Source: DASWTL01 sp966250385
GTDB taxonomy: Bacteria > Bacteroidota > Bacteroidia > Sphingobacteriales > Sphingobacteriaceae
Assembly: GCA_966250385.1 (NCBI GenBank)
Contig: CBINHC010000021.1
Coordinates: forward strand, 1 to 31,168
Direction: 5' to 3'
DNA length: 31,168 nt
The notes under the pieces are model-generated. The model was not told the DNA's origin. It did no database searches and saw only the letters and a list, made by a program, of their open reading frames with translations. Shown piece by piece: positions 24,501-31,168 of the stretch. How positions within the stretch are numbered: position 1 is the first letter of the stretch; each line of letters begins with the position of its first letter. The position numbers were made by a program, and so were the translations under genes.

Positions 24501-24530
24501 TTCGGAATCACCCGCTATTTTCTAATTTTG
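24501..24530 (+). promoter_or_regulatory. scpB promoter
   Basis: TTCG (24501-24504), one base off TTTG, is followed after 18 bases by TAATTTTG (24523-24530), a full TAnnTTTG match. The start near 24536 gives a leader of about 12 bases before the TTG start codon. Confidence 0.65.
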
Positions 24531-24547
24531 CTTTTTTTCTGGACAAC

Positions 24548-25111
24548 TTGGAAAACCTGGAACAATATATCGAAGCCCTCATTTTCTCCTCCGAGCTGAG
24601 CCTCGGAACTGCGGAAATCAAGATGATCGTGGACCAAACCTTTCAGTCGGAGACGGCCGAAGATGAAATCCGGGCGGCCGTCGGCCGGATTCGGGAAAAA
24701 TATGAGGACGACTCATTTGCCATCGGCCTGGCGGAACTGAACGGCGGATACCAGTTTCTGACGAAAAAGGCATACTACCGCATTATCCAGTCCCTCCAGA
24801 TTTTCAAGGCGCGGAAGAAACTCAGCCAGGCAGCGATCGAAACGCTTGCGATCATCGCCTACCGGCAGCCGATCACCAAGCTGGAGATCGAACAGATCCG
24901 GGGAGTCAACTGTGACTACACCATTCAGAAACTGCTGGAAAAAGAGCTGATCACTATTGCCGGAAAATCGCCTGCAATCGGCAAGCCGCTGCTCTACACC
25001 ACCAGTCCGCTGTTCATGGATTACTTCGGGATCAACAGTGCCGCCGATCTCCCCCAGCTGAAGGACCTCGCCGCCGAGACCAACGATATTGGCGTGCCCC
25101 CGGCGGAATAG
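24548..25111 (+). CDS. scpB: Segregation and condensation protein ScpB
   Basis: Subunit of the SMC-ScpA-ScpB complex that organises and segregates the chromosome. The 187 residues show the family pattern: ENLEQYIEALIFSSE at the N-terminus, winged-helix regions, the hallmark AAIETLAIIAYRQPITKLEIEQIRGVN at about 96-122, and LLEKELITIAGKSPAIGKPLLYTTS. The start is a TTG at 24548, placed just after the predicted transcription start, and no ATG is available that would keep the conserved N-terminus. The C-terminal tail after residue 160 is short and acidic. scpA and smc are not in this window. Confidence 0.94.
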   Translation: MENLEQYIEALIFSSELSLGTAEIKMIVDQTFQSETAEDEIRAAVGRIREKYEDDSFAIGLAELNGGYQFLTKKAYYRIIQSLQIFKARKKLSQAAIETLAIIAYRQPITKLEIEQIRGVNCDYTIQKLLEKELITIAGKSPAIGKPLLYTTSPLFMDYFGINSAADLPQLKDLAAETNDIGVPPAE

Positions 25112-25222
25112 CCGGCCGCGGGGACCGGGAATGGGTTCACGATTTTTTTCAAAATTATTTTTATTTAAAAAACTTCATTATTTTAATATAGAAATAGATT
25201 ATTCCCTTACTATTGAGCAAAA

Positions 25223-25420
25223 ATGAAAACGCAGAAAACACCAGTAAGTCGGGCCACAGCCGCCTCTAAGTTCACTGGAAGCGGGAGCTCCAGATTGGCT
25301 GACCCCAGGACAAGGAATCCTCTTCCGGACGATGAAGAGGATGAGGATGATCTGGACCTGTCATTGGATGACGGCCTTGAGGATTTGAACTATGATTTTG
25401 ACGATGACGACGAATTTTAA
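25223..25420 (+). CDS. Small highly acidic protein, 65 aa
   Basis: I do not recognise this gene. The first half (1-33) is basic and polar with serine/threonine (MKTQKTPVSRATAASKFTGS). The second half is extremely acidic: 19 of the last 31 residues are D or E, ending DDDDEF. It is probably disordered. The upstream 110 bp are strikingly AT-rich and hold a near-consensus -7 element, TACTATTG (25208-25215), ending seven bases before the ATG. A terminator follows directly. The dedicated promoter and terminator argue that it is a real gene. A charge-mimic or nucleic-acid-binding-protein partner role is only a guess. Confidence 0.7.
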   Translation: MKTQKTPVSRATAASKFTGSGSSRLADPRTRNPLPDDEEDEDDLDLSLDDGLEDLNYDFDDDDEF

Positions 25421-25440
25421 TGCGCAGTAGATACTTGCTC

Positions 25441-25471
25441 AAGCATTCAGTTAGCACTGGATGCTTTTTTT
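25441..25471 (+). terminator. Intrinsic terminator after the small acidic protein gene
   Basis: AAGCATTCAG (25441-25450) pairs with CTGGATGCTT (25457-25466, one G-U pair) around a 6-base loop, followed by a T-run reaching 25471. The next promoter's -7 element begins at the last T. Confidence 0.88.
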
Positions 25472-25478
25472 ATATTTG
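25471..25478 (+). promoter_or_regulatory. -7 element of the GNAT-like gene promoter
   Basis: TATATTTG is a perfect TAnnTTTG match that abuts the T-tract of the upstream terminator. The expected start near 25484 is only about four bases before the first ATG (25488). No clear -33 is seen because that position falls inside the terminator hairpin. Confidence 0.55.
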
Positions 25479-25487
25479 AGCCTGATT

Positions 25488-26606
25488 ATGATGATAACTG
25501 AAGTAAAGGATCGCAGGAGCAGGACCGAATTCTTAAATGTAGCGAGAAAGATTTATCAGACGGACCCCAACTGGGTCTGCCCGCTGGATCATGAGATTGA
25601 AAGCATATTCGACCCGCAGCGGAATAATTTTCATCAGCACGGTGCCGCCCGGCGGTGGATCCTCAAATCCGATTCCGGTCAGCTGATCGGCCGGATCGCC
25701 GCGTTCATCAACGAAAAAAAAGCCTACCAGTATGAACAGCCGACCGGTGGGATCGGCTTCTTTGAATGCATCGACGATCAGCAGGCGGCCAACCTGCTTT
25801 TTGATACCGCCCGGGGATGGTTACAGGAAGCGGGTATGAAGGCTATGGACGGGCCGATCAACTTCGGCGAGAACGATTCCTTCTGGGGCCTGCTTGTCGA
25901 AGGGTTCACCCCCCCTTCGTTCGGAATGAACTATCACCAGCCCTATTACCGGGCGCTCTTTGAACAATACGGGTTCAGGGTGCTGTACGAACAGATCACC
26001 AATCACCTGGACGTTAACAAGCCCTTCCCGGAAAGATTCACCAGGATCGCCCAATGGGTCGCCAAAAAGCCCGGGTACCGGTTTGAGCACTTACAGAGTT
26101 CGCGGTTTGACGAGTTCGCTGCAGACTTCATCGAGATCTACAACGACGGCTGGCAGGATTTCGACAACTTCGTACCGATCACCAAGGAGACCATCCTGGA
26201 AACCTTCCAGAAGATGAAGGCGATTATGGACGAAAAGCTGATCTGGTTCGCCTATATCAATGACGAGCCGGTGTCGTTCGTCGTGATCCTTCCGGATGCC
26301 AACGAATTCATCAAACCGCTGAACGGAAAACTGGGCATCATCCAGAAACTGCAGTTCCTGTACTATCGCTGGAAAGGCGCCAAACGGATGCGCGCAGTAG
26401 TGATGGGCACCAAGAAAGCATTCCAGAACCATGGGATCGAATCCGCCCTGTTCATCAAACTGAAGGAATACGTCCTGCCGCTGAAGCAGTACGAGGAACT
26501 GGAACTGTCCTGGGTGGGGGATTTTAATGACAAAATGCTGTCCCTGCATGAGGCCACCGGGGCGACCTTCGGGAAAAAGCACGTGACAATGAGAAAAAAA
26601 TTTTAG
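25488..26606 (+). CDS. GNAT-like N-acetyltransferase superfamily protein
   Basis: A 372-residue cytoplasmic protein that resembles the YghO-type family of large GNAT-fold proteins. It has two halves. The N-terminal part (about 10-170) includes WVCPLDHEIESIFDPQRN, GRIAAFINEKKA and the conserved DGPINFGENDSFWGLLVEGF. The C-terminal part (about 180-370) includes DNFVPITKETI and VVMGTKKAFQNHGIESALFIKLKEYV, the last resembling the acetyl-CoA binding segment of GNATs. Substrate is unknown. The ATG at 25488 is preferred, with 25491 equally possible. The ATG at 25461 lies inside the upstream terminator hairpin and before the -7 element, so it cannot be on the mRNA. It converges with the XRE gene. Confidence 0.78.
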   Translation: MMITEVKDRRSRTEFLNVARKIYQTDPNWVCPLDHEIESIFDPQRNNFHQHGAARRWILKSDSGQLIGRIAAFINEKKAYQYEQPTGGIGFFECIDDQQAANLLFDTARGWLQEAGMKAMDGPINFGENDSFWGLLVEGFTPPSFGMNYHQPYYRALFEQYGFRVLYEQITNHLDVNKPFPERFTRIAQWVAKKPGYRFEHLQSSRFDEFAADFIEIYNDGWQDFDNFVPITKETILETFQKMKAIMDEKLIWFAYINDEPVSFVVILPDANEFIKPLNGKLGIIQKLQFLYYRWKGAKRMRAVVMGTKKAFQNHGIESALFIKLKEYVLPLKQYEELELSWVGDFNDKMLSLHEATGATFGKKHVTMRKKF

Positions 26607-26636
26607 TAAAAGAGCCTCTTAGGAGGCTCTTTTACT
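26605..26636. terminator. Bidirectional terminator hairpin between convergent genes
   Basis: AGTAAAAGAGCCTC (26605-26618) and GAGGCTCTTTTACT (26623-26636) form a perfect 14-bp stem with a TTAG loop. The stop codon of the plus-strand GNAT-like gene is at the stem base, and the TAA of the minus-strand XRE gene lies mostly in the loop. The A-tract on the left supplies Ts for minus-strand transcription. Confidence 0.85.
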
Positions 26637-26975
26637 GTGCTGGGCATTGTGTACCCGTAACTCTTCATAGAGTTCGATCACTTTCTTCTGCAAATCGATG
26701 ACCTCCATTTCCCGCTCCTGAAGCCTTTTGGTGAGTGTTTCCACTTCAGAAGTGTATTTTTCCTGTTGTTCGCTATCATTAAATGTCAGCAACTGAACCA
26801 CGCTCATTTCAAATAACGTGGCTATCTGTTCCAGTCTGGAAAGATTAACATCCGTAATACCGGTCTCAATTTTGGAAAAAGCAGGAATAGAGATATCCAA
26901 TCGTTTTGCTACGTCCTCCTGGCTCCAACCCTTCTGATGTCTGAGTAGCCTGATTTTTTTTCCTAATGTTTTCAT
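26619..26975 (-). CDS. XRE-family transcriptional regulator with C-terminal coiled coil
   Basis: A 118-residue DNA-binding protein. The helix-turn-helix (about 5-60) reads IRLLRHQKGWSQEDVAKRLDISIPAFSKIETG, with a typical Cro/C1 recognition helix. The C-terminal part (about 68-110) is a heptad-like coiled coil (SEVETLTKRLQEREMEVIDLQKKVIELYEELR) likely to drive dimerisation. Targets are unknown. It lies 28 bp downstream of mpl on the same strand and could be the last gene of that operon. It is chromosomal and lacks any phage or toxin neighbour, so it is more likely a housekeeping regulator than a phage repressor. Its stop codon is within the terminator hairpin. Confidence 0.9.
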   Translation of the reverse strand: MKTLGKKIRLLRHQKGWSQEDVAKRLDISIPAFSKIETGITDVNLSRLEQIATLFEMSVVQLLTFNDSEQQEKYTSEVETLTKRLQEREMEVIDLQKKVIELYEELRVHNAQHSKRAS

Positions 26976-27003
26976 TACCCTGTGTTTAAATTTTAAGTAG
27001 GCG

Positions 27004-28368
27004 CTAATAAATGTTCAAAATTCTGTTCGTCAAGTCTTGTAAGTCCATTCCGCCAAAGTTTCCGGAACTCATTAACAATAAATTTTTACCCTTATAATTA
27101 ATAGAACTCAAAAATCCGTCCAATATTTCGGCATTATTGAAAAATTTTAACTCATTGTTACCAAAAGCGGTTTTAACCGCGTCTTCGCCATAGGGCTCGA
27201 TCCTTTTCTGCTGAAAAGTTTTTTCGTCAATGAACACAATCGCTTCGTCTGCCATGTCCATAGTTCCAGAATATTCTTTAAGGAAATCTTTATTCAAACT
27301 GCTGAAAGTATGGAGCTCAATAATAGCAATTAATTTCCTATTACGAAACTGATTTTTCACCGCTTCTATCGTAGCCCGCAACTTGGACGGCGAGTGCGCG
27401 AAGTCCTTGAAAATCACCGTATCAGCGTTCTTTCCAAGCAGCTCAAGCCGTTTGGCCGCGCCTCTAAAGCTGGTGATGGCTTCGTAAAATTCGGCCGGAC
27501 CGATGCCCAGTTTGCCGCAAACTTCTTTAGCGGCAGTTAAGTTCTGAAGATTATGCTTCCCGAAAACCTCCAGCGGAACGGCCCCGTTTTCGGTCAGCAG
27601 ACTGGTGACTCCGTTCTCCACCGAATACGCCGGAGTCTGGTATGGAATCTTCTCGAGGGAAGCCGTGGTGTGTTCTACCACATCACGCAGGACCTCATCT
27701 TCGGAAGAGAATACAATTGTCCCGCCGGGCTGTATGGTTTTCAGGAACAGCCTGAACTGTTCCACATAGCTATCGAAGGTCGGGAAGACATTGATGTGAT
27801 CCCATGCGATGCCGCTGAGTACGGCGATATTGGCCTTATACAGGTGGAATTTAGGGCGCAGATCGATCGGCGATGCCAGGTATTCGTCGCCCTCAATAAT
27901 GATCACGGGCGCATCGGCTGTTATCCGGACCATGGTATCGAATCCCGCCAGCTGCGCTCCGACCAGGTAATCGAAATCCCTGTTATAATAATTAAGGACA
28001 TGCAGGATCATCGAGGTGATGGTCGTCTTTCCGTGACTCCCCCCGATCACCACGCGGATCTTATCCCGGGACTGCTCGTAGATGTACTCCGGGTACGAAT
28101 AGATTTTCAGGCCCAGTTCCCGGGCTTTTTGAAGTTCGGGGTTATCCGTCCGGGCATGCATCCCCAGGATCACGGCATCCAGGTCCGGCGTGATCCGGCC
28201 TTCGTCCCACCCCTCACCGTCGGGCAGGATTCCATGAGCAGCAAGCCGGGATTTGGACGGTTCGAAAATGACGTCATCAGATCCGGTGACCTGGTATCCT
28301 TTTTTTTTCAGAGCTATGGCAAGATTATGCATCGCGCTTCCGCCGATGGCTATAAAATGAACACGCAT
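27004..28368 (-). CDS. mpl: Mpl-like UDP-N-acetylmuramate:tripeptide ligase (peptidoglycan recycling)
   Basis: Mur-ligase family enzyme of 454 residues. It probably ligates the recovered tripeptide L-Ala-gamma-D-Glu-mesoDAP to UDP-MurNAc in the cytoplasm. The N-terminal Rossmann domain starts MRVHFIAIGGSAM. The ATP-binding loop is VVIGGSHGKTTITS with K114. The middle domain has EGDEYLASPIDLRPKFHLYK and SGIAWDHINVFPTF, and the C-terminal domain contains KDFAHSPSKLRATIEAV. The EGDEY and DHINVFPT segments match Mpl better than MurC. MurC remains the alternative, but no other mur genes are nearby. It starts 11 bp after prmA and so is co-transcribed with prmA, tpiA and the nucleotidyltransferase. 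Confidence 0.82.
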   Translation of the reverse strand: MRVHFIAIGGSAMHNLAIALKKKGYQVTGSDDVIFEPSKSRLAAHGILPDGEGWDEGRITPDLDAVILGMHARTDNPELQKARELGLKIYSYPEYIYEQSRDKIRVVIGGSHGKTTITSMILHVLNYYNRDFDYLVGAQLAGFDTMVRITADAPVIIIEGDEYLASPIDLRPKFHLYKANIAVLSGIAWDHINVFPTFDSYVEQFRLFLKTIQPGGTIVFSSEDEVLRDVVEHTTASLEKIPYQTPAYSVENGVTSLLTENGAVPLEVFGKHNLQNLTAAKEVCGKLGIGPAEFYEAITSFRGAAKRLELLGKNADTVIFKDFAHSPSKLRATIEAVKNQFRNRKLIAIIELHTFSSLNKDFLKEYSGTMDMADEAIVFIDEKTFQQKRIEPYGEDAVKTAFGNNELKFFNNAEILDGFLSSINYKGKNLLLMSSGNFGGMDLQDLTNRILNIY

Positions 28369-28379
28369 GTTTTACTGTA

Positions 28380-29216
28380 TTAGAATGTGAATTTCGCGGC
28401 TACCCAGGCGGACCGGGTCCGGTGGCCGGCATACTTCAGCCCGTGCCGGGCGGCGGCATTTTGAATAATTTCCAGGTCCGGATCCGCATAGAAGCCGCTC
28501 ATCATGAGGGTTCCGCCCGGCTTCAGCACGCTGACATAGGTCTCAAGCTGATCGAGCAGGATGTTCCGGTTGATATTGGCCAGGATGAAATCGAACTGCT
28601 CATCGGGAATGACCTCCTTGGATCCGCAGGCAACCCGAATGTTCGAAACCTGGTTGATCCGGGCATTTTCTTCGGTACTCGCAAAGCAGACCGGGTCGTA
28701 ATCGATCGCCATCACTTCGGCGGCGCCCAGCATGGATGCCAGGATCGCCAGGATACCCGTGCCGCAGCCCATATCAAGGACCTTCAGTCCCTGCAGGTTC
28801 TCTTCCAGCATCAGCTCCATCATCATGGAGGTCGTCTGGTGGTGGCCGGTTCCGAAGGCCATTTTCGGATCGATGACGATCTGGTAGGTAAACTCGGGCC
28901 TCGGCTCATGAAAGGTCGCCCGCACATAGCAGGTGTCCCCGATCTGCAGGGGTTCAAAATTACTCTCCCAGATCTCGTTCCAGTTTTTGTGCGGTATAAG
29001 ATTCACCTCGTAGGAAAAGGTTACCGACTCCTTATAGGGATCCAGCGCGGCATCCAGACGCTCCTGATCGAACCGGTCCGATGGAATATAGGCGGTAAAG
29101 CCCAGGTCCGTCTCCTCGAAGGTATCAAACCCGATCTCTCCCAGTGCATTGATCAGGAGATCCCGGTGATAATCCTCCCCGGCGACGATGGTAAATATCA
29201 GTTCTTTATAATTCAT
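28380..29216 (-). CDS. prmA: Ribosomal protein L11 methyltransferase
   Basis: Methylates ribosomal protein L11 using S-adenosylmethionine. The 278 residues have the small N-terminal substrate-recognition domain (about 1-90, including NWNEIWESNFEPL) and the methyltransferase domain. The L11-methyltransferase signature PKMAFGTGHHQTT lies at 118-129, SAM motif I VLDMGCGTGILAI at 146-158, and the motif IV equivalent LANINRNIL near 218. The length is slightly under the E. coli enzyme (293). Its ATG overlaps the tpiA stop codon by four bases (ATGA), implying coupled translation. Confidence 0.93.
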   Translation of the reverse strand: MNYKELIFTIVAGEDYHRDLLINALGEIGFDTFEETDLGFTAYIPSDRFDQERLDAALDPYKESVTFSYEVNLIPHKNWNEIWESNFEPLQIGDTCYVRATFHEPRPEFTYQIVIDPKMAFGTGHHQTTSMMMELMLEENLQGLKVLDMGCGTGILAILASMLGAAEVMAIDYDPVCFASTEENARINQVSNIRVACGSKEVIPDEQFDFILANINRNILLDQLETYVSVLKPGGTLMMSGFYADPDLEIIQNAAARHGLKYAGHRTRSAWVAAKFTF

Positions 29217-29983
29217 CCCTTGCTGAACGATTTAACGATGTCGGTAAAATCACGGGACTTCAGCGAAGCTCCGCCGATCAGTCCTCCGTCGATATCAGGT
29301 TGTGCAAACAGTTCGGACGCGTTCTTCGGGTTGCAGCTTCCGCCGTACAGGATGGAGATTTCACCGGCCAGTGCTTCCGAGTACTTTGCAGCCAGCTCCG
29401 CCCGGATGAATGCATGGATCTCCTGCGCCTGTTCCGGGGAGGCGGTTAACCCGGTCCCGATGGCCCATACCGGCTCATAGGCCACTACCACGGACTGGAT
29501 GCCGGTTTCTGACAGGTGAAACAGTCCTTCGGTCAGCTGCTGCCGGATCACGTCGAAATGCCGACCGGAATTCCGCTCCTCGAGGGTCTCCCCGATACAA
29601 AAGATCGGCGTCAGTCCGGACTTCAGGGCAACATGGGTCTTCGAAGCCAGCTGGGCATTGGTTTCACCGAAATACTGGCGCCTTTCGGAGTGACCGATGA
29701 TGACATATTCGCAGCCGGCCGACCGGATCATACTGGCTGAGACTTCGCCGGTAAAGGCTCCGGACTCCTGGTGATGGCAATTCTGGGCGCCGATGGCCAT
29801 TCTTCCGCCGGCCTTGTTCAGCTGCACGAGGCTGTGCAGGTGGATAAAGGGGGGGCATACGATCACCTGCTGGTCTCCCATGACCTCGTCATTCACCATG
29901 TTGACGACCTCGGAGAATAAACTCATCCCCGCGGTATAGTCCATATTCATTTTCCAGTTTCCGGCAACGATCTTCTTTCTCAT
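29213..29983 (-). CDS. tpiA: Triosephosphate isomerase
   Basis: Interconverts glyceraldehyde-3-phosphate and dihydroxyacetone phosphate in glycolysis. The 256-residue TIM barrel has all catalytic residues: K11 (AGNWKMN), H98 (IIGHSERRQYFGE) and E170 (AYEPVWAIGTG). The phosphate-binding segments LYGGSCNPKNA and DGGLIGGASL are near the C-terminus. The ATG at 29983 is one base after the upstream nucleotidyltransferase stop codon. It overlaps prmA by four bases downstream, so all three are one operon. Confidence 0.97.
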   Translation of the reverse strand: MRKKIVAGNWKMNMDYTAGMSLFSEVVNMVNDEVMGDQQVIVCPPFIHLHSLVQLNKAGGRMAIGAQNCHHQESGAFTGEVSASMIRSAGCEYVIIGHSERRQYFGETNAQLASKTHVALKSGLTPIFCIGETLEERNSGRHFDVIRQQLTEGLFHLSETGIQSVVVAYEPVWAIGTGLTASPEQAQEIHAFIRAELAAKYSEALAGEISILYGGSCNPKNASELFAQPDIDGGLIGGASLKSRDFTDIVKSFSKG

Positions 29984-29984
29984 G

Positions 29985-31168
29985 TTAAAATCTTCTATAT
30001 TTTTCTGTTAAATTAAAAACCTCCGTCAGGATCCGCTGCTCGGTCTCATCGAACTCGCGGTTCCGGCGAACATACACCTTTTCTGCGGTTTCAAACATCT
30101 TTTTAAGCGTGTATACCTCGAAGCCCTGTGAACCGCCCCAGGCAAAATCTGCGATAAAATTCCTTGGAAAGCCGGCCCCGAATACGTTGGCGCTTACCCC
30201 GACCACCGTACCGGTATTGAACATGGTGTTGATACCGCATTTGGCGTGGTCAGCCATGATGAGACCGCAGAACTGCAGCCCTGTACGGCGAAAGCTCTCC
30301 TTCCGGTAGTCCCACAGGCGGACCTCCGCGTAATTGTTCTTCAGGTTCGAGTTATTGGTATCGGCGCCGATATTGCACCATTCTCCCAGAACGGCATTTC
30401 CCAGATACCCCTCGTGGCCCTTTGAGGAATTACCCCAGATAACCACGTTGTTGATTTCCCCGCCTACCCGGCAGTGCGGCCCGATCGTCGTCTTGCCATA
30501 GATCTTGGCGCCCATTTTAACCTGGGAGTCCTCGCACAGCGCGAACGACCCGCGGATATGACAACCCTCCCATATCTGGCTCTTCCGGCCCACATAGATC
30601 GGGCCTTCCTTGGCATTCAGCGTCGAACATTCGATCTCCACGTCATCTTCGATGAAGACAGCGTCGCCAATGACGGTATTCGTACTGCTGATGGCCGCAG
30701 AGGTACGCCCTTTGCAGATCATCGCAAAATCCTTGCGCAGTTCCGCGTCATTGAGCGAAAAGATGTCTTCCGGGAAGGTCAGTTTATTGAACGTGCCAGG
30801 ATACGCTTCCGTGTCGTACCGGGACAGGTCGGCCGCATCAAAGTCCCGGGCCGAAGAACCGTTCAGCTTCAGCGCCAGCAGGGTCTCCCCGCTGATCAGG
30901 GCACGCCCTTCACTGAGCTTGTCGACGGCTTCCAGCAGGCCCTGATCCGGGCAGACTGAACCGTTAATCAGCAGGTTGGTGTCTGAGCTGCCGAACGGAT
31001 ACTTTTCCTGGAGGTAGCCGGCCGTTTTATAAAAGGCTTTGGCTTTAAGACAAGATTCCCATTTTTCGGCTATGGTGAGAATGCCGACCCGCAGATCCGC
31101 GGTTGGCCTGGTGAAGGTTAAAGGTAAAAGGCTTTCGCTTGAATGGTCATCAAACAGGATTATTGTCA
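29985..31168 (-). CDS. GlmU-like putative sugar nucleotidyltransferase, start codon cut at window edge
   Basis: The frame is open from the window edge. The edge bases read TG ACA ATA on the minus strand, so the natural start is almost certainly an ATG whose A is base 31169, giving 394 residues with only one base missing. The N-terminus (TIILFDDHSSESLLPLTFTRPT, then GILTIAEKWE) resembles the GlmU-family proteins of Bacteroidota, but lacks the classical GxGTRM nucleotide-binding signature. The C-terminal half (about 150-340) is a left-handed beta-helix of hexapeptide repeats (IGDAVFIEDDVEIE, IGPHCRVGGEINNVVIWG). A sugar-phosphate nucleotidyl- or acyltransferase role is inferred from the fold only. 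It is the first visible gene of the operon with tpiA, prmA and mpl. Confidence 0.85.
   Translation of the reverse strand, partial: TIILFDDHSSESLLPLTFTRPTADLRVGILTIAEKWESCLKAKAFYKTAGYLQEKYPFGSSDTNLLINGSVCPDQGLLEAVDKLSEGRALISGETLLALKLNGSSARDFDAADLSRYDTEAYPGTFNKLTFPEDIFSLNDAELRKDFAMICKGRTSAAISSTNTVIGDAVFIEDDVEIECSTLNAKEGPIYVGRKSQIWEGCHIRGSFALCEDSQVKMGAKIYGKTTIGPHCRVGGEINNVVIWGNSSKGHEGYLGNAVLGEWCNIGADTNNSNLKNNYAEVRLWDYRKESFRRTGLQFCGLIMADHAKCGINTMFNTGTVVGVSANVFGAGFPRNFIADFAWGGSQGFEVYTLKKMFETAEKVYVRRNREFDETEQRILTEVFNLTEKYRRF

Noticed and set aside
25461..25487. Upstream ATG for the GNAT-like gene.
   Set aside because: It falls within the terminator hairpin and before the -7 element, so it would not be on the transcript.

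Overview
The window looks like a chromosomal stretch of a Bacteroidota bacterium, probably Chitinophagaceae or a close relative. The evidence is repeated Bacteroidota-type -7 promoter elements (TAnnTTTG), a Reg_prop/Y_Y_Y sensor kinase paired with a LytTR response regulator, a futalosine-pathway menaquinone enzyme (MqnC), an M16 peptidase pair, tandem POT transporters, and a GlmU-like nucleotidyltransferase/tpiA/prmA/mpl run. Genes are dense and mostly housekeeping. No IS element, phage gene or CRISPR array is visible.

Layout. Positions 1-313 hold a partial tRNA-Pro(TGG) and a tRNA-Ser(GCT) on the minus strand, with a well-formed promoter at 276-305. Next comes a minus-strand PgpH-like HD phosphodiesterase. 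From 2.5 to 14.2 kb the genes are all on the plus strand: a hypothetical protein, a thiolase, a secreted hypothetical protein, two POT transporters, a polyprenol-phosphate mannosyltransferase-like GT2, a lipoprotein, an MFS permease, and an M16 pair (one catalytic subunit, one without the zinc motif). A decayed VapC-type PIN toxin pseudogene follows at 14.2-14.6 kb. Then come guaB, an L,D-transpeptidase that converges with and overlaps ruvB, and mqnC, which diverges from ruvB.

From 20.5 to 24.2 kb lies a LytTR regulator/sensor kinase operon. Directly after the kinase stop codon sit two near-identical direct repeats 21 bp apart that match the known LytTR operator layout. A perfect TAnnTTTG element, a stretch of about 170 bp with only a 23-codon hydrophobic ORF, and an intrinsic terminator follow. 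I read this as a candidate LytTR-controlled small RNA or micropeptide gene, and it is the most novel item in the window.

The remainder holds scpB with a TTG start, a very acidic 65-aa protein, a GNAT-like protein, and a minus-strand run. In transcription order that run is GlmU-like nucleotidyltransferase (start codon cut by one base at the window edge), tpiA, prmA, mpl and an XRE regulator. The first four are packed with gaps of 11 bp or less or a 4-bp overlap. Functionally the window mixes cell-wall metabolism (L,D-transpeptidase, Mpl, GlmU-like), second-messenger and two-component signalling, peptide uptake and processing (POT, M16), and core enzymes.
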